From Oceanobacillus chungangensis (GTDB taxonomy: Bacteria > Bacillota > Bacilli > Bacillales > Amphibacillaceae), in assembly GCF_003369565.1 (NCBI RefSeq), contig NZ_PIOD01000008.1:62001-126000 (forward strand): DNA of 64,000 nucleotides, given 5' to 3'. This document shows, piece after piece, positions 18,198 through 26,603 of this stretch. The translations under genes were made by a program, and so were the position numbers. The stretch's first letter is position 1; each line of letters opens with the position of its first letter. The notes under the pieces are model-generated. The model was given only the letters and a program-made list of their open reading frames with translations, had not been told where the DNA came from and did not search any database.

Positions 18198-18240
18198 AAC
18201 TAAGGTTGTCCCTTAAGGATTGGGCGGCAACCTTAGTTTT
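18198..18240 (+). terminator. terminator after katE
   Basis: AACTAAGGTTGTC pairs with GGCAACCTTAGTTTT around a loop of about 10 bases, with a T run at the end, 100 bases after the catalase stop. Confidence 0.85.
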
Positions 18241-18303
18241 CAAATCCTATTAATCATGGGAAATGCGTGTGTAGATCTAGCGAAGCTTGCTATGATTATT
18301 TTA

Positions 18304-18807
18304 TTATGAATTTTCTACTTGAAGTGGTGGTGGGATTATCCAGCCTTTTTCTTTATTTAGCCTAAGTAACTTAGCCCCAAATAGTGCTTTTTCTGTATGG
18401 TACTTACCGAACATCATTGCAATATCCTCTCGTAGACATTGGCCCATTACCGCACTACAGGAAACGAGTCCTTGCCCTACGTTTACTGAAAGAATAGCAC
18501 TAATTTCTGGATCCATGAACCTTGCACCAGCAGGAATTTCCTCTGTATTTGCTTGTGGACGTCCAGGTAAGGACGGGGGAGGAACCACTCCATTGTCTTT
18601 CAATAGTTTTTCGATTTCCTCATTTTCAGATTGCATCTTATGAATTGCTTCTTCAAGAAGGTCTTTGAGATCTTGATCCCCTGCGTGATTGACAAATGCT
18701 CCATACATGCTAATTAGTCCATTATTAGCTCCAACATATGTCCATGTACCAAATACTTCACCATAATGCATCGGTTCATTTTTTGGATTACCATCCATAA
18801 TACCCAA
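18304..18807 (-). CDS. DUF3231 family protein
   Basis: 167 residues. It begins GIMDGNPKNEPMHYGEVFGTW and has VPPPSLPGRPQA, GARFMDPEIS and a C-terminal REDIAMMFGKYH with LRLNKEKGWIIPPP, all typical of DUF3231, a ferritin-like or CotF-like helical family of Bacilli. Full-length family members have two such domains; this one has the single-domain length. TTG at 18807 is chosen because AAGGGAG lies about 9 bases upstream and it gives the usual family N-terminus; a GTG at 18816 would overlap that site. Function unknown, often linked to spores. Monocistronic. Confidence 0.82.
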   Translation of the reverse strand: MGIMDGNPKNEPMHYGEVFGTWTYVGANNGLISMYGAFVNHAGDQDLKDLLEEAIHKMQSENEEIEKLLKDNGVVPPPSLPGRPQANTEEIPAGARFMDPEISAILSVNVGQGLVSCSAVMGQCLREDIAMMFGKYHTEKALFGAKLLRLNKEKGWIIPPPLQVENS

Positions 18808-18951
18808 TAAAAGCACTCCCTTGTATATGTTTTTTCATAACTAGTATGTGGAGTACGGAAATATTTATACAACATATCAAAGGCAGAGTTGTTTTATCGT
18901 GATATGCACCTCAAGTTAATAATCCGTCTAATAAGATGTATAAAAGTGTTT

Positions 18952-20172
18952 TTACTCCTGTCCTAATAACTTCTTTTCTCTCTTCTCTGGTTTTATAGCC
19001 CAAAAGGTTAAAAGAGCAGCAAGCATACTTAAGAAAGCAAAAATAAGATATAAATGATTGGAGGCATTTTCTATTAACAAGGCCGTAAGAGGAGGACCAG
19101 CTGCAACACCTAAAAAGCGCATGCTGCTATAAAAGGAAGTAATGGTACCTCTTTCTACTTTTGAAATGCCACCTGTTATTAAGGTATCAAGACAAGGAAG
19201 GGAAAGACCAATTCCGATGCTGGTTATCGTTAGTAAGAGTATCATTAAGACAAGTCCTATATCCTTAGTAATAAAGGCTAATGCTGCGGCTGCTCCGCCA
19301 TTACTTATTAAGATAACGGAACGCATAACAGTTTTGCTACCGCCGATTTTCTTGCCGCAAATATATGAGGAAAAACAGAGGAAAAGCAGTGGTACAGCGA
19401 GTACAAAACCTTTAAGAATACCGGTGATGTCATATTCTTCCTCTAAGAGTGAAGATAGATGAAATAAGAAACTAAACAGAATAAACATATTTAGGCAGCC
19501 AATGATAAACACAGCTATCAGCCACCGGCCATTATGATGAAAGGTTTCTCTAATTTCATCTATAAAATTCCGAAAGTTTTTTTCCTTGCTTTCTTTATTA
19601 TTTTTAGGTACTTTTACGAATATAATAACCAGAAGAAGAGATATGACAGAAAGTACTGGAATAGAGGCAAAAGGAAGATACCAGATTGCCGCTGCAAGTA
19701 CTGCCCCAAAGATAGGACTTAAAACTTTTCCAAATGTATTTGATGTTTCAATAATCCCTAAGCCGTTACTCAACTCTTTTTCATCTTTAAACATATCGCC
19801 GACGGTCGGTATAACAACAGGAAAAGCTCCTGCCGCTCCTGCCCCTTGCAAAAACCTGCCAACAAGAATAAGCATAAATGGATTTTCACCTTTCCAGGCA
19901 GCCCAGGTGGAAATAATACCGCCAATCGCTGAAATAATTAAACTCGGTATGATTACTTTTTTTCTGCCAATCTTGTCAGATAAATAGCCGGCAAGCGGTA
20001 TAAGTAAAATGGCAATAATCGAGTACACAGTGATGATTAAACTTGATTGAAAAGAAGAAATACCAATCTCCCTTTCAATAATTGGCAAGACTGGGATGAA
20101 CATAGAATTCCCCAATGTCATTGCTAACGGTATAGAAGCCAGAGCAAACAAGTCCCACTTCTTTTTCTTCAT
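18952..20172 (-). CDS. MFS transporter, drug-efflux type
   Basis: 406 residues, 12 predicted helices. The loop after helix 2 is GYLSDKIGRKKVI (MFS motif A) and helix 4 has GRFLQGAGAAGAFPVV, resembling the Bcr/NorB-type multidrug antiporters with motif C-like glycine patterns. The start at 20172 has GGAGG 6 bases upstream; an additional 35 in-frame codons upstream lack a ribosome site and break the usual N-terminus (MKKKKWDLFALASIPLAM). Stand-alone gene with no regulator beside it; substrate unknown. Confidence 0.85.
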   Translation of the reverse strand: MKKKKWDLFALASIPLAMTLGNSMFIPVLPIIEREIGISSFQSSLIITVYSIIAILLIPLAGYLSDKIGRKKVIIPSLIISAIGGIISTWAAWKGENPFMLILVGRFLQGAGAAGAFPVVIPTVGDMFKDEKELSNGLGIIETSNTFGKVLSPIFGAVLAAAIWYLPFASIPVLSVISLLLVIIFVKVPKNNKESKEKNFRNFIDEIRETFHHNGRWLIAVFIIGCLNMFILFSFLFHLSSLLEEEYDITGILKGFVLAVPLLFLCFSSYICGKKIGGSKTVMRSVILISNGGAAAALAFITKDIGLVLMILLLTITSIGIGLSLPCLDTLITGGISKVERGTITSFYSSMRFLGVAAGPPLTALLIENASNHLYLIFAFLSMLAALLTFWAIKPEKREKKLLGQE

Positions 20173-20627
20173 AATGTGCCTCCGCTGATAAATTCCGAAT
20201 TTCTTGTTAGTACTTTCCCCTGTTGTATGGTGAATATACAGAAAATAATATAGAACAATAAAAGCTCGAATCGACAATGAACTCGATCCTTATGCTTAGA
20301 ATGTTTAGGAATATTTTTTCAACGATGATGGGTGATATTTATAGAGAAGAGGTTAATGATGTTAAAGCTTTTGAATATCATAATTCTGTTGAGGGTGGGT
20401 ACTGCTATCTCGCTTATTATTCTTCGATTAAGGACCATATTCTGACCGTAATATTTGATATAAAAATATTGAAATTAAGAAAGCAATATGGCTGCAGTAG
20501 AAAAAATCCATTAGAGAACTAAGAACCCCTTCGTTCAATATGGACGAAGGGGTGGACAAGAGTTTGAAAATTATCGTAAGCACAATCTCGATCTTAAGTT
20601 GTTTGGAAGTTATTTCGAGATTTTGTA
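20173..20627. other. 455-base intergenic region, one terminator
   Basis: Apart from the hairpin at 20525-20553 no gene is supported. An 81-codon plus-strand frame at 20277-20522 has no ribosome site and no recognisable family and is left out, though it could be a decayed fragment. Confidence 0.45.
20525..20553 (-). terminator. terminator of the TetR-MFS operon
   Basis: ACCCCTTCGT and ACGAAGGGGT form a perfect 10-bp stem with a 9-base loop, 75 bases past the stop of the minus-strand MFS gene; TCTTAGTTCTC follows on that strand. Confidence 0.7.
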
Positions 20628-21830
20628 TTATTTCATGATGCTTTCAGTCAATTGTTTTTCTTTCCATACGACTGTAATTCCAAATCCTAAGACCATAATA
20701 ACAGTAGCGAAAAGATACGGGTAGTGGATGTTTACGTCAAATAGTACCCCAGCCACCATAGGTCCAAAGATAGTACCTAAGCTCGTATAGGTCGAGTTCA
20801 TTCCGGCTACAAATCCTTGTTCCTTTCCAGCGATTTTTGATAAAAATGTCGTCAATGCTGGACGAAGCAAGTCAAATGCGAGAAAGATGAAGCAAGTTAC
20901 CGCAAGTACTGCTAAGAAACTTGTAATCACAGTAGATGCCACCGCCAGTATTGCACCTGTAATTAAACATAATTGGATTAGTTTCTTTTCACCAAGAATC
21001 TCTACCATCTTCCCGAATATAAATACTTGCACAATTACGCCAACGATTGAGCTTATTGTAATAATAGCTGCAATATCTTTTGGGGAAAAGCCAAATTTAT
21101 GATCCGTAAAAAGACTAAAAACAGTTTCATATGCTGATAAACCGAAAGCGAGTACAAACACAATAATAAACGCTATAAAGTAGTTTGGGTTAAGTGACTT
21201 TTTTAAATCGCCGATAAAGTTTGTTTTCCCTGATTCAGCATAAATATCTGCAAGTTCTTCATTTGTCAGTGGCTCTTTTAAAATAAATATCGATGAAATA
21301 CATGCTAAAAATCCAAGGCCAGCCGCAAAGAAGAAGGGCATACGAATACCATATTCTGCTATAAAGCCGCCAATTCCAGGTCCGATGATAAAGCCAGTGC
21401 TAATGGCAGCGGAAATATAGCCCATCGCTTTCGCTCGTTCCTGGATTAAAGTAATATCAGCAACATAAGCAGTAACAGCTGGCATAATGAAGGCGGCACT
21501 AATACCTCCTAGAATCCTAGCTAGATAAAGTAATGAAACGTTTGTTCCAGCCCCAAAAATAAGTTCGGATATACCAAAAATAAATAAGCCGATGATAATG
21601 ATTTTCTTTCTGCCGAAACGGTCAACCCACCGACCTGCGAATGGTGACATAATTAGCTGTGCAACAGCAAATATAGCAACAAGATAGCCCATCGTACTTC
21701 CTGTTAAATGCATTATATTCATAAAAGACGGCATTACCGGGATAATAAGTCCAATTCCTAGAAATGCAAGGAATAAATTGCTTAGAAGAATAATGAATAC
21801 CGTCTTCTGTTCTTTAATTGGTTTCTTCAT
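20628..21830 (-). CDS. MFS multidrug exporter (NorA/Bmr/TetA type)
   Basis: 400 residues with 12 helices. Motif A is FAGRWVDRFGRKKII, helix 4 has LARILGGISAAFIMPAVTAYVADI, and helix 5 carries GFIIGPGIGGFIAEYG, the antiporter motif C of the DHA1 drug:proton group. It lies 25 bases downstream of the TetR gene in one operon with AAAGAGGTG as ribosome site, so it is very likely repressed by that regulator and induced by its substrate. Substrate unknown; fluoroquinolones or dyes are typical for relatives. Confidence 0.88.
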   Translation of the reverse strand: MKKPIKEQKTVFIILLSNLFLAFLGIGLIIPVMPSFMNIMHLTGSTMGYLVAIFAVAQLIMSPFAGRWVDRFGRKKIIIIGLFIFGISELIFGAGTNVSLLYLARILGGISAAFIMPAVTAYVADITLIQERAKAMGYISAAISTGFIIGPGIGGFIAEYGIRMPFFFAAGLGFLACISSIFILKEPLTNEELADIYAESGKTNFIGDLKKSLNPNYFIAFIIVFVLAFGLSAYETVFSLFTDHKFGFSPKDIAAIITISSIVGVIVQVFIFGKMVEILGEKKLIQLCLITGAILAVASTVITSFLAVLAVTCFIFLAFDLLRPALTTFLSKIAGKEQGFVAGMNSTYTSLGTIFGPMVAGVLFDVNIHYPYLFATVIMVLGFGITVVWKEKQLTESIMK

Positions 21831-21855
21831 ATATTAACACCTCTTTCTGTATGAA

Positions 21856-22437
21856 TCATTGATGAGAAATACCTCGCCAAAATACTGTCCAGGCGGCTGC
21901 TAATTTAGCCTTCAGCTTTTCCTCATCATTGCCGTATACTAGCTCTACCAAAACAGAATCGACTACACTTAAGAAGGCAAATGTTGGCGTTATTGCTGCA
22001 TCTCCAATGATTAACTTAGCATTAATCCATTCCTGAAATTTTCCTTCCAGAATCGCCCGCTCTTTTTCTTCAATATCGGTGACTTCCCTTTCGATTACTT
22101 TTTCAAGATGTGCTGGCGGGAAAAAGGACATACGTAGCCAAAACTTTAACTGCTCATCTTTTTGGAATAAATCGATGACCAATTGTAGATATCCATATAA
22201 AGCTTTTTCTGGATTTTTTGAATCAACGCTACTGAAATATTGGACTGTTGAAGATAAATCCATCTCCTTCGCATCACGTAAAACCTGCAGAAAAAGATCA
22301 TCTTTTCCTTTGAAATGAGCGTATATGGATTGCTTTTTCAAGCCGACATCTTTGGCAATTTGAGAAAGAGATGCGCCTTCATAACCATGGATCGTGAAGT
22401 ATTTTAGTGCGGCATCCTTAATTTCGATGCTTTTCAA
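21856..22437 (-). CDS. TetR/AcrR-family transcriptional repressor
   Basis: 193 residues. The N-terminal helix-turn-helix is complete: AALKYFTIHGYEGASLSQIAKDVGLKKQSIYAHFKGKDDLF. The C-terminal domain (about 60-193) is the ligand and dimer domain. TTG at 22437 is preceded by AGAGGAGG. A consensus promoter and a 12-bp palindrome sit immediately upstream, so it should repress itself and the exporter that follows. Confidence 0.92.
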   Translation of the reverse strand: MKSIEIKDAALKYFTIHGYEGASLSQIAKDVGLKKQSIYAHFKGKDDLFLQVLRDAKEMDLSSTVQYFSSVDSKNPEKALYGYLQLVIDLFQKDEQLKFWLRMSFFPPAHLEKVIEREVTDIEEKERAILEGKFQEWINAKLIIGDAAITPTFAFLSVVDSVLVELVYGNDEEKLKAKLAAAWTVFWRGISHQ

Positions 22438-22456
22438 TTATATCCTCCTCTAATTA

Positions 22457-22468
22457 ACGAACGTTCGT
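22457..22468. promoter_or_regulatory. palindromic operator, probable TetR-family binding site
   Basis: ACGAACGTTCGT is a perfect 12-bp palindrome located 6-17 bases after the -10 box of the TetR gene promoter, where bound repressor would block initiation. CGAACGTTCG-type sites are typical of TetR/AcrR proteins that control drug exporters. Confidence 0.7.
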
Positions 22469-22473
22469 AAGTT

Positions 22474-22502
22474 ATTATAGAGAATTAAGTAAATGTAATC
22501 AA
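22474..22502 (-). promoter_or_regulatory. sigma-A promoter of the TetR-MFS operon
   Basis: On the minus strand TTGATT and TATAAT are exactly 17 bases apart. Transcription would begin within or next to the palindrome at 22457-22468. Confidence 0.8.
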
Positions 22503-22515
22503 GTAAAAAATCTAG

Positions 22516-22735
22516 ATGGAATCGCTGCTCGATACTAGTCTAACTGGACATTACTTTAATGTTTCCAGATTAATTGATAGCAGTTTGAAAAGAATTTCGG
22601 ACATAAAACGATGTGCGAAATTTGTAATACGATATGTAGAAGAAGGAAGAAAGAGATATTTGGCTTGAAGGCAGTGATGTTATACCTGAAATATCAGTAG
22701 GATGCTTAGAGTATGCTTGGACAAAAATATTATGA
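22516..22735 (+). pseudogene. decayed coding fragment, unidentified
   Basis: A 50-codon frame (22516-22668) contains RLIDSSLKRISDIKRCAKFVIRYVEEG and stops; shifting frame near 22648 continues with RDIWLEGSDVIPEISV and ends at a TGA at 22735. The two pieces read like one protein broken by a frameshift. No ribosome site is present. Family not recognised. Confidence 0.35.
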
Positions 22736-22740
22736 TTCTG

Positions 22741-22767
22741 GGGAGTATAACTCTATGTAATACTCCC
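22741..22767 (-). terminator. hairpin after the AraC-type gene
   Basis: GGGAGTAT / ATACTCCC is an 8-bp stem 30 bases past the stop of the minus-strand regulator. No clear T run follows. Confidence 0.5.
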
Positions 22768-22796
22768 TTACTATGTTATTTAAAAGAAGATACATC

Positions 22797-23711
22797 TTAA
22801 TACATAATTTTATATTCCTTCTGAAATTTCTTCGGAGAAAGATTGTATTCTTTCTTAAACAGTCGATAAAAGCTCGAGTAATCAGGAAATCCACAATCCA
22901 AAGCAATTTTCTCCATGGAGTTTTTATTTTGTTTAATCATCGTTACGGCGTAAGATAAACGTTTTAATGAAACGTAACGGTAAAAGGGTAGGTTCATATT
23001 TTTCTTGAAATAGTGGGAAAAATAGTATTTATTTAAATGAAAATGATTCGATACATTATCTAAGCTTAGGTCCGACTCTGTTAAATGCGATTCAATATAA
23101 TCTAGCACTGACGCAAACCTGATATCTAACTCGTCCTTTTTACTAAGATTTGGCTTACTGATTTCAGGATTGTAGATGACTTGAAGCATTTGGAATAATT
23201 GGTAGTGGAGTGCAAATGAATAAGCCTTTTGCCCATTATTCAATCGATTGACAATTTCATCAACTAAAGAGATTGCGTCTTGAAAGTTTTGAGAATGCAG
23301 ATGTAATACATAAGAACCTTGTGTCTTTTGCAAAATAATACTTTCTTTCATTGCTGTTGAACTAGATACAAAGTCTGCCATTAGATCCTCGCTAATGCTA
23401 ACAATAATCCGTTCGTAGCTATCGATATCCCTAACAATTGCGCGGTGAACGGCATAGGGAGGTATTACTACTACATCACCTCTCTTTAGGTGATACGTTT
23501 TTCCTTCACAAAAGAACTCACACTCTCCATCTAAAAATATCAGAATCTCCAGCACATCATGCATATGTAGCTGGAACAAAGACTCTAATTGGGAGAACAT
23601 CTCGGCGGAGTCGCTAAACTTTTTATGCCAATCGTTGGATTGATTTTTAGGGTTAAGATAATTAATTTCAAATCCTTGATCTACTACAGGAATAAGAATT
23701 GGTTGTTTCAT
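22797..23711 (-). CDS. AraC-family transcriptional regulator with N-terminal cupin
   Basis: 304 residues. The N-terminal half is a cupin sugar-sensing domain (LFQLHMHDVLEILIFLDGECEFFCEGKTY, then GDVVVIPP). The C-terminal 100 residues contain two helix-turn-helix units: DLSLDNVSNHFHLNKYYFSHYFKKNM and SMEKIALDCGFPDYSSFYRLFKKEYNLSPKKF. The start at 23711 has AAAGGAAA upstream; eight more in-frame codons exist but lack a site. It is divergent from the GH3 glycosidase, so it probably activates that gene in response to a sugar. Confidence 0.9.
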   Translation of the reverse strand: MKQPILIPVVDQGFEINYLNPKNQSNDWHKKFSDSAEMFSQLESLFQLHMHDVLEILIFLDGECEFFCEGKTYHLKRGDVVVIPPYAVHRAIVRDIDSYERIIVSISEDLMADFVSSSTAMKESIILQKTQGSYVLHLHSQNFQDAISLVDEIVNRLNNGQKAYSFALHYQLFQMLQVIYNPEISKPNLSKKDELDIRFASVLDYIESHLTESDLSLDNVSNHFHLNKYYFSHYFKKNMNLPFYRYVSLKRLSYAVTMIKQNKNSMEKIALDCGFPDYSSFYRLFKKEYNLSPKKFQKEYKIMY

Positions 23712-23783
23712 AAATTGTTTCCTTTCAAATGGCAATAGAAAAGGATACTAACTTGTCTTCAATTCCATTGCCAGATTGGCCAT

Positions 23784-23932
23784 ATCCAGCTCCAGCGCCC
23801 AGCGACTAGCGAGACTTCCCTCACCTTCGTACGATAAGTCAACATCGATTCGCTTACGCTCATCGTGTATCCTTTATCTCCTACGGTTCAGTCCAGTCCG
23901 TACGTCGCTAAACGGACGCCTACGCTTTTATT
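23784..23932 (+). repeat. interspersed intergenic repeat, copy A
   Basis: About 150 bases running from CCAGCTCCAGCGCCC through GCGAGACTTCCCTCACC, AAGTCAACATCGATTCGC and CCTTTATCTCCTAC to CAGTCCGTACGTCGCTAAAC. The same ordered blocks recur at 48196-48452, and the first block at 57346-57404. It is more GC-rich than its surroundings and codes for nothing convincing (an 81-codon frame across it is not a gene). The function is unknown; a non-autonomous mobile repeat is likely. Confidence 0.75.
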
Positions 23933-24009
23933 ATAGCAATATTTACAATAAATTTAGCAATAAATGTTATATTTTTTTAGTTTTTTGCTGTTATAATAAA
24001 TACTGTAAC

Positions 24010-24023
24010 AGAAAGCGATAACA
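24010..24023 (+). promoter_or_regulatory. cre-like site 1 upstream of the GH3 gene
   Basis: AGAAAGCGATAACA matches the degenerate catabolite-responsive element TGWAANCGNTNWCA at 13 of 14 positions. It suggests CcpA-mediated glucose repression of the glycosidase. Confidence 0.5.
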
Positions 24024-24190
24024 ATTTCATTATCAATATGAGGAAGTACTACTGGCTTTTTTAATGGGAATGCTAATGACAATTTCCTGCTGTATTAATG
24101 AAATCATGTTTTGTAAACGGTAGACATTTCTACTAATTGATGTAGAACAATTAATATAGGTAAAATTTAACTTCACTATCATAACTGTGA

Positions 24191-24204
24191 TTAAAGCGGT
24201 AACA
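24191..24204 (+). promoter_or_regulatory. cre-like site 2 upstream of the GH3 gene
   Basis: TTAAAGCGGTAACA matches the degenerate cre consensus at 13 of 14 positions and is 41 bases before the GTG start, where bound CcpA would block transcription. Confidence 0.5.
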
Positions 24205-24244
24205 ATATGATTAAGATGGCAAGAACAATATTGGAGGAATTTAA

Positions 24245-26368
24245 GTGGCAGAGAATCATAAACAACCAGATTTAGAAGTTAGAGTCAAAAACATCATTGA
24301 AGTTGACGGATTGAAATTTAAAGATTTGAATAACGATGGGAAGCTAGATCCTTATGAAGATTGGCGACTAAGTCCAAAAGAACGTGCAGAGAACCTTGTT
24401 TCATTGATGAATATTGATGAAAAGGTCGGTATGATGCTGATTAATACTCGTAGAATGGGACTTTCTCAAGAAGATAAGGAAAAGACAAGCCACGATGGTA
24501 TTTTAGATGAAGCGATTGTTGAAAAGGGTGAAAGTATTTTCGCTACATCAAAAGTATATGGTACAACACATACGATTGAAAAAAGGAATTTACGACATTT
24601 CATTTTAAGAGACAACTTTAGCCCAGCTGAAATGGCAGAGTGGATTAATAAAATGAATGAAGTTGCTGAAGGAACACGTTTAGGTATTCCTAATATAATT
24701 GCATCAAATTCACGTAATGAAAATGCAGAACCTATTTTTGGTATGAATGATGCTGGAGGGATTTTCTCTACATGGCCTGGAACATTAGGACTTGCAGCTG
24801 CAGCAAAGGGAGATATTAAAAACGGTGGCGATGCATCTCTAATTAGTGAATTTGCAAAAATTGCTCGCGATGAGTGGAATGCTACAGGAATTAGAAAAGG
24901 TTATATGTACATGGCGGATACGGTAACAGATCCAAGATGGCAACGAATTTATGGTACATTTGGAGAAGATCCTGAATTTATTTCCGATGCAATCAGTCGT
25001 CTTATCAAAGGATTCCAAGGTGAAGAACTAGGGGAAGACAGTATTGCAATGACAACGAAGCATTTCCCAGGCGGCGGAGCAAGGGAAAATGGATTTGACC
25101 CACATTATGTAGAAGGAAAATGGAATCTATATCCAACTCCGGGAAGCTTAGAGAAGTATCACTTACCACCATTTAGAGCAGCGGTAGAAAGTGGAACATC
25201 GTCGATCATGCCATATTATTCTATCCCAAGTATTAAAAAGAGTGTCGTACAAGAGTTCGAGGGTGAGGACATTCCTTTCGAAGAGGTAGGCTTCGCATTT
25301 AATCATTATTTCCTCAATCATATTCTTAGAGGTGAACTTGGATTTAAAGGCTATATTAATAGTGACAGTGGGATTATAAATAATATGAGCTGGGGAGTTG
25401 AAGAATTAAGTGAGGCTGAACGATTTGCTAAAGCAGTAAACGCTGGCACAGATATCGTTGCTGATACAAACGACATCGAAAATCTAAAATTAGCCATCAG
25501 CAAGGGATGGATCAGTGAAAAACGTATTAACGAAGCGAACGTAAGACTTCTTACAGAAATGTTTACTTTAGGTCTTTTCGATGACCGTACGTATAATTCA
25601 CCAGAAGTTGCTACATCAGTAGTTAGTAACCAAGCGAATTGGGATGCTGCTTATGAAGCACATAAAAAATCTGTAACGATTCTTAAAAACCAAAACGAAA
25701 CATTACCATTAACAGCTGACAAGCTAAATGATAAGAAGGTTTATGTGGAAGTTTTACACAAGGATTCTGAAAGAGCTGCAGCATACACAGAGAAAGCAAG
25801 AAAAGAATGTCAAGAACTTGGTCATTATACATTGACTGATAACTACGAAGAGGCTGACGTGGCAATTATGTTCTTACATCCAAAATCAGGTACTTATTTC
25901 AATGCAACTCCAGGTTTATTAGAACTTGATATTTGTGAAGATAAGGTATTATCAGGTTTGGATGGATCATTATATCAAGAAACTACATTAACTGGTATGA
26001 ATCAACTAAAAGCAGTAGCAGACGATATTCATGATCGTCGTGGGAAAGTGGTAGTGAGTGTTAACGTGACATTGCCATGGATTCTTGGAAGTGTTGAACC
26101 ATTAGCAGACGCATTAGTTGCTGGATATGATACTTTCTATAATGCACAGCTTGAAGTACTTGCAGGAAATACGAAACCAACAGGTGTTCTTCCATTGACA
26201 TTACCAGCAAGTGAAGATGTAATCGCAGTTTATCAAAATGGTGATTGTGTATCTAGAAATGATGTACCAGGCTATGATAAGGACAAGTATATGCCTGAAG
26301 GACTAAGCTATGCATACAAAGACAGTGATGGAAACGTGTATAAACTAGGGCATGGATTAACTTATTAA
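24245..26368 (+). CDS. glycoside hydrolase family 3 (beta-glucosidase-like)
   Basis: 707-residue GH3 enzyme that removes terminal beta-linked sugars. The catalytic TIM barrel has KHFPG at 272-276 and the nucleophile Asp374 in INSDSG; a second alpha/beta domain begins about residue 470. No signal peptide, so it acts inside the cell. The N-terminus includes an EF-hand-like calcium loop, DLNNDGKLDPYEDW (27-40). GTG at 24245 follows TTGGAGGAA. It is divergent from the AraC regulator and preceded by two cre-like sites. The final fibronectin-type domain of many GH3 enzymes is absent. Substrate linkage unknown. Confidence 0.9.
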   Translation: MAENHKQPDLEVRVKNIIEVDGLKFKDLNNDGKLDPYEDWRLSPKERAENLVSLMNIDEKVGMMLINTRRMGLSQEDKEKTSHDGILDEAIVEKGESIFATSKVYGTTHTIEKRNLRHFILRDNFSPAEMAEWINKMNEVAEGTRLGIPNIIASNSRNENAEPIFGMNDAGGIFSTWPGTLGLAAAAKGDIKNGGDASLISEFAKIARDEWNATGIRKGYMYMADTVTDPRWQRIYGTFGEDPEFISDAISRLIKGFQGEELGEDSIAMTTKHFPGGGARENGFDPHYVEGKWNLYPTPGSLEKYHLPPFRAAVESGTSSIMPYYSIPSIKKSVVQEFEGEDIPFEEVGFAFNHYFLNHILRGELGFKGYINSDSGIINNMSWGVEELSEAERFAKAVNAGTDIVADTNDIENLKLAISKGWISEKRINEANVRLLTEMFTLGLFDDRTYNSPEVATSVVSNQANWDAAYEAHKKSVTILKNQNETLPLTADKLNDKKVYVEVLHKDSERAAAYTEKARKECQELGHYTLTDNYEEADVAIMFLHPKSGTYFNATPGLLELDICEDKVLSGLDGSLYQETTLTGMNQLKAVADDIHDRRGKVVVSVNVTLPWILGSVEPLADALVAGYDTFYNAQLEVLAGNTKPTGVLPLTLPASEDVIAVYQNGDCVSRNDVPGYDKDKYMPEGLSYAYKDSDGNVYKLGHGLTY

Positions 26369-26438
26369 GTGCCTGTGCGCGTGAATAATAGGGTGCCTGT
26401 CACTTCCCGAGTTTGTCAAACAATAGCATATAATTATA

Positions 26439-26481
26439 GCCGCATGTAAGGACAGAAAATGTTCCTACATGCGGCTTTTTG
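26439..26481 (+). terminator. terminator after the GH3 gene
   Basis: GCCGCATGTAAGGA pairs with GTTCCTACATGCGGC, followed by TTTTTG. The stem is long and stable, about 70 bases after the stop. Confidence 0.85.
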
Positions 26482-26603
26482 TAAAGAGCTATTAACAATC
26501 TTATAATTGAATTTATTAGAGTTAGATGCTATTCTTACATTAATTCATACTAATATTGTAGGAATTATTTATTATATGATTAGAATTTTAGGGGGAGAGC
26601 GTC

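Noticed and set aside
20277-20522. 81-codon plus-strand frame
   Set aside because: No ribosome binding site, no recognisable family; lies in a gap between minus-strand genes. It could be a decayed fragment but cannot be supported.
26369-26420. GTGCCTGT direct repeat just after the GH3 gene
   Set aside because: Two short copies only; too short to call a repeat element from this window.
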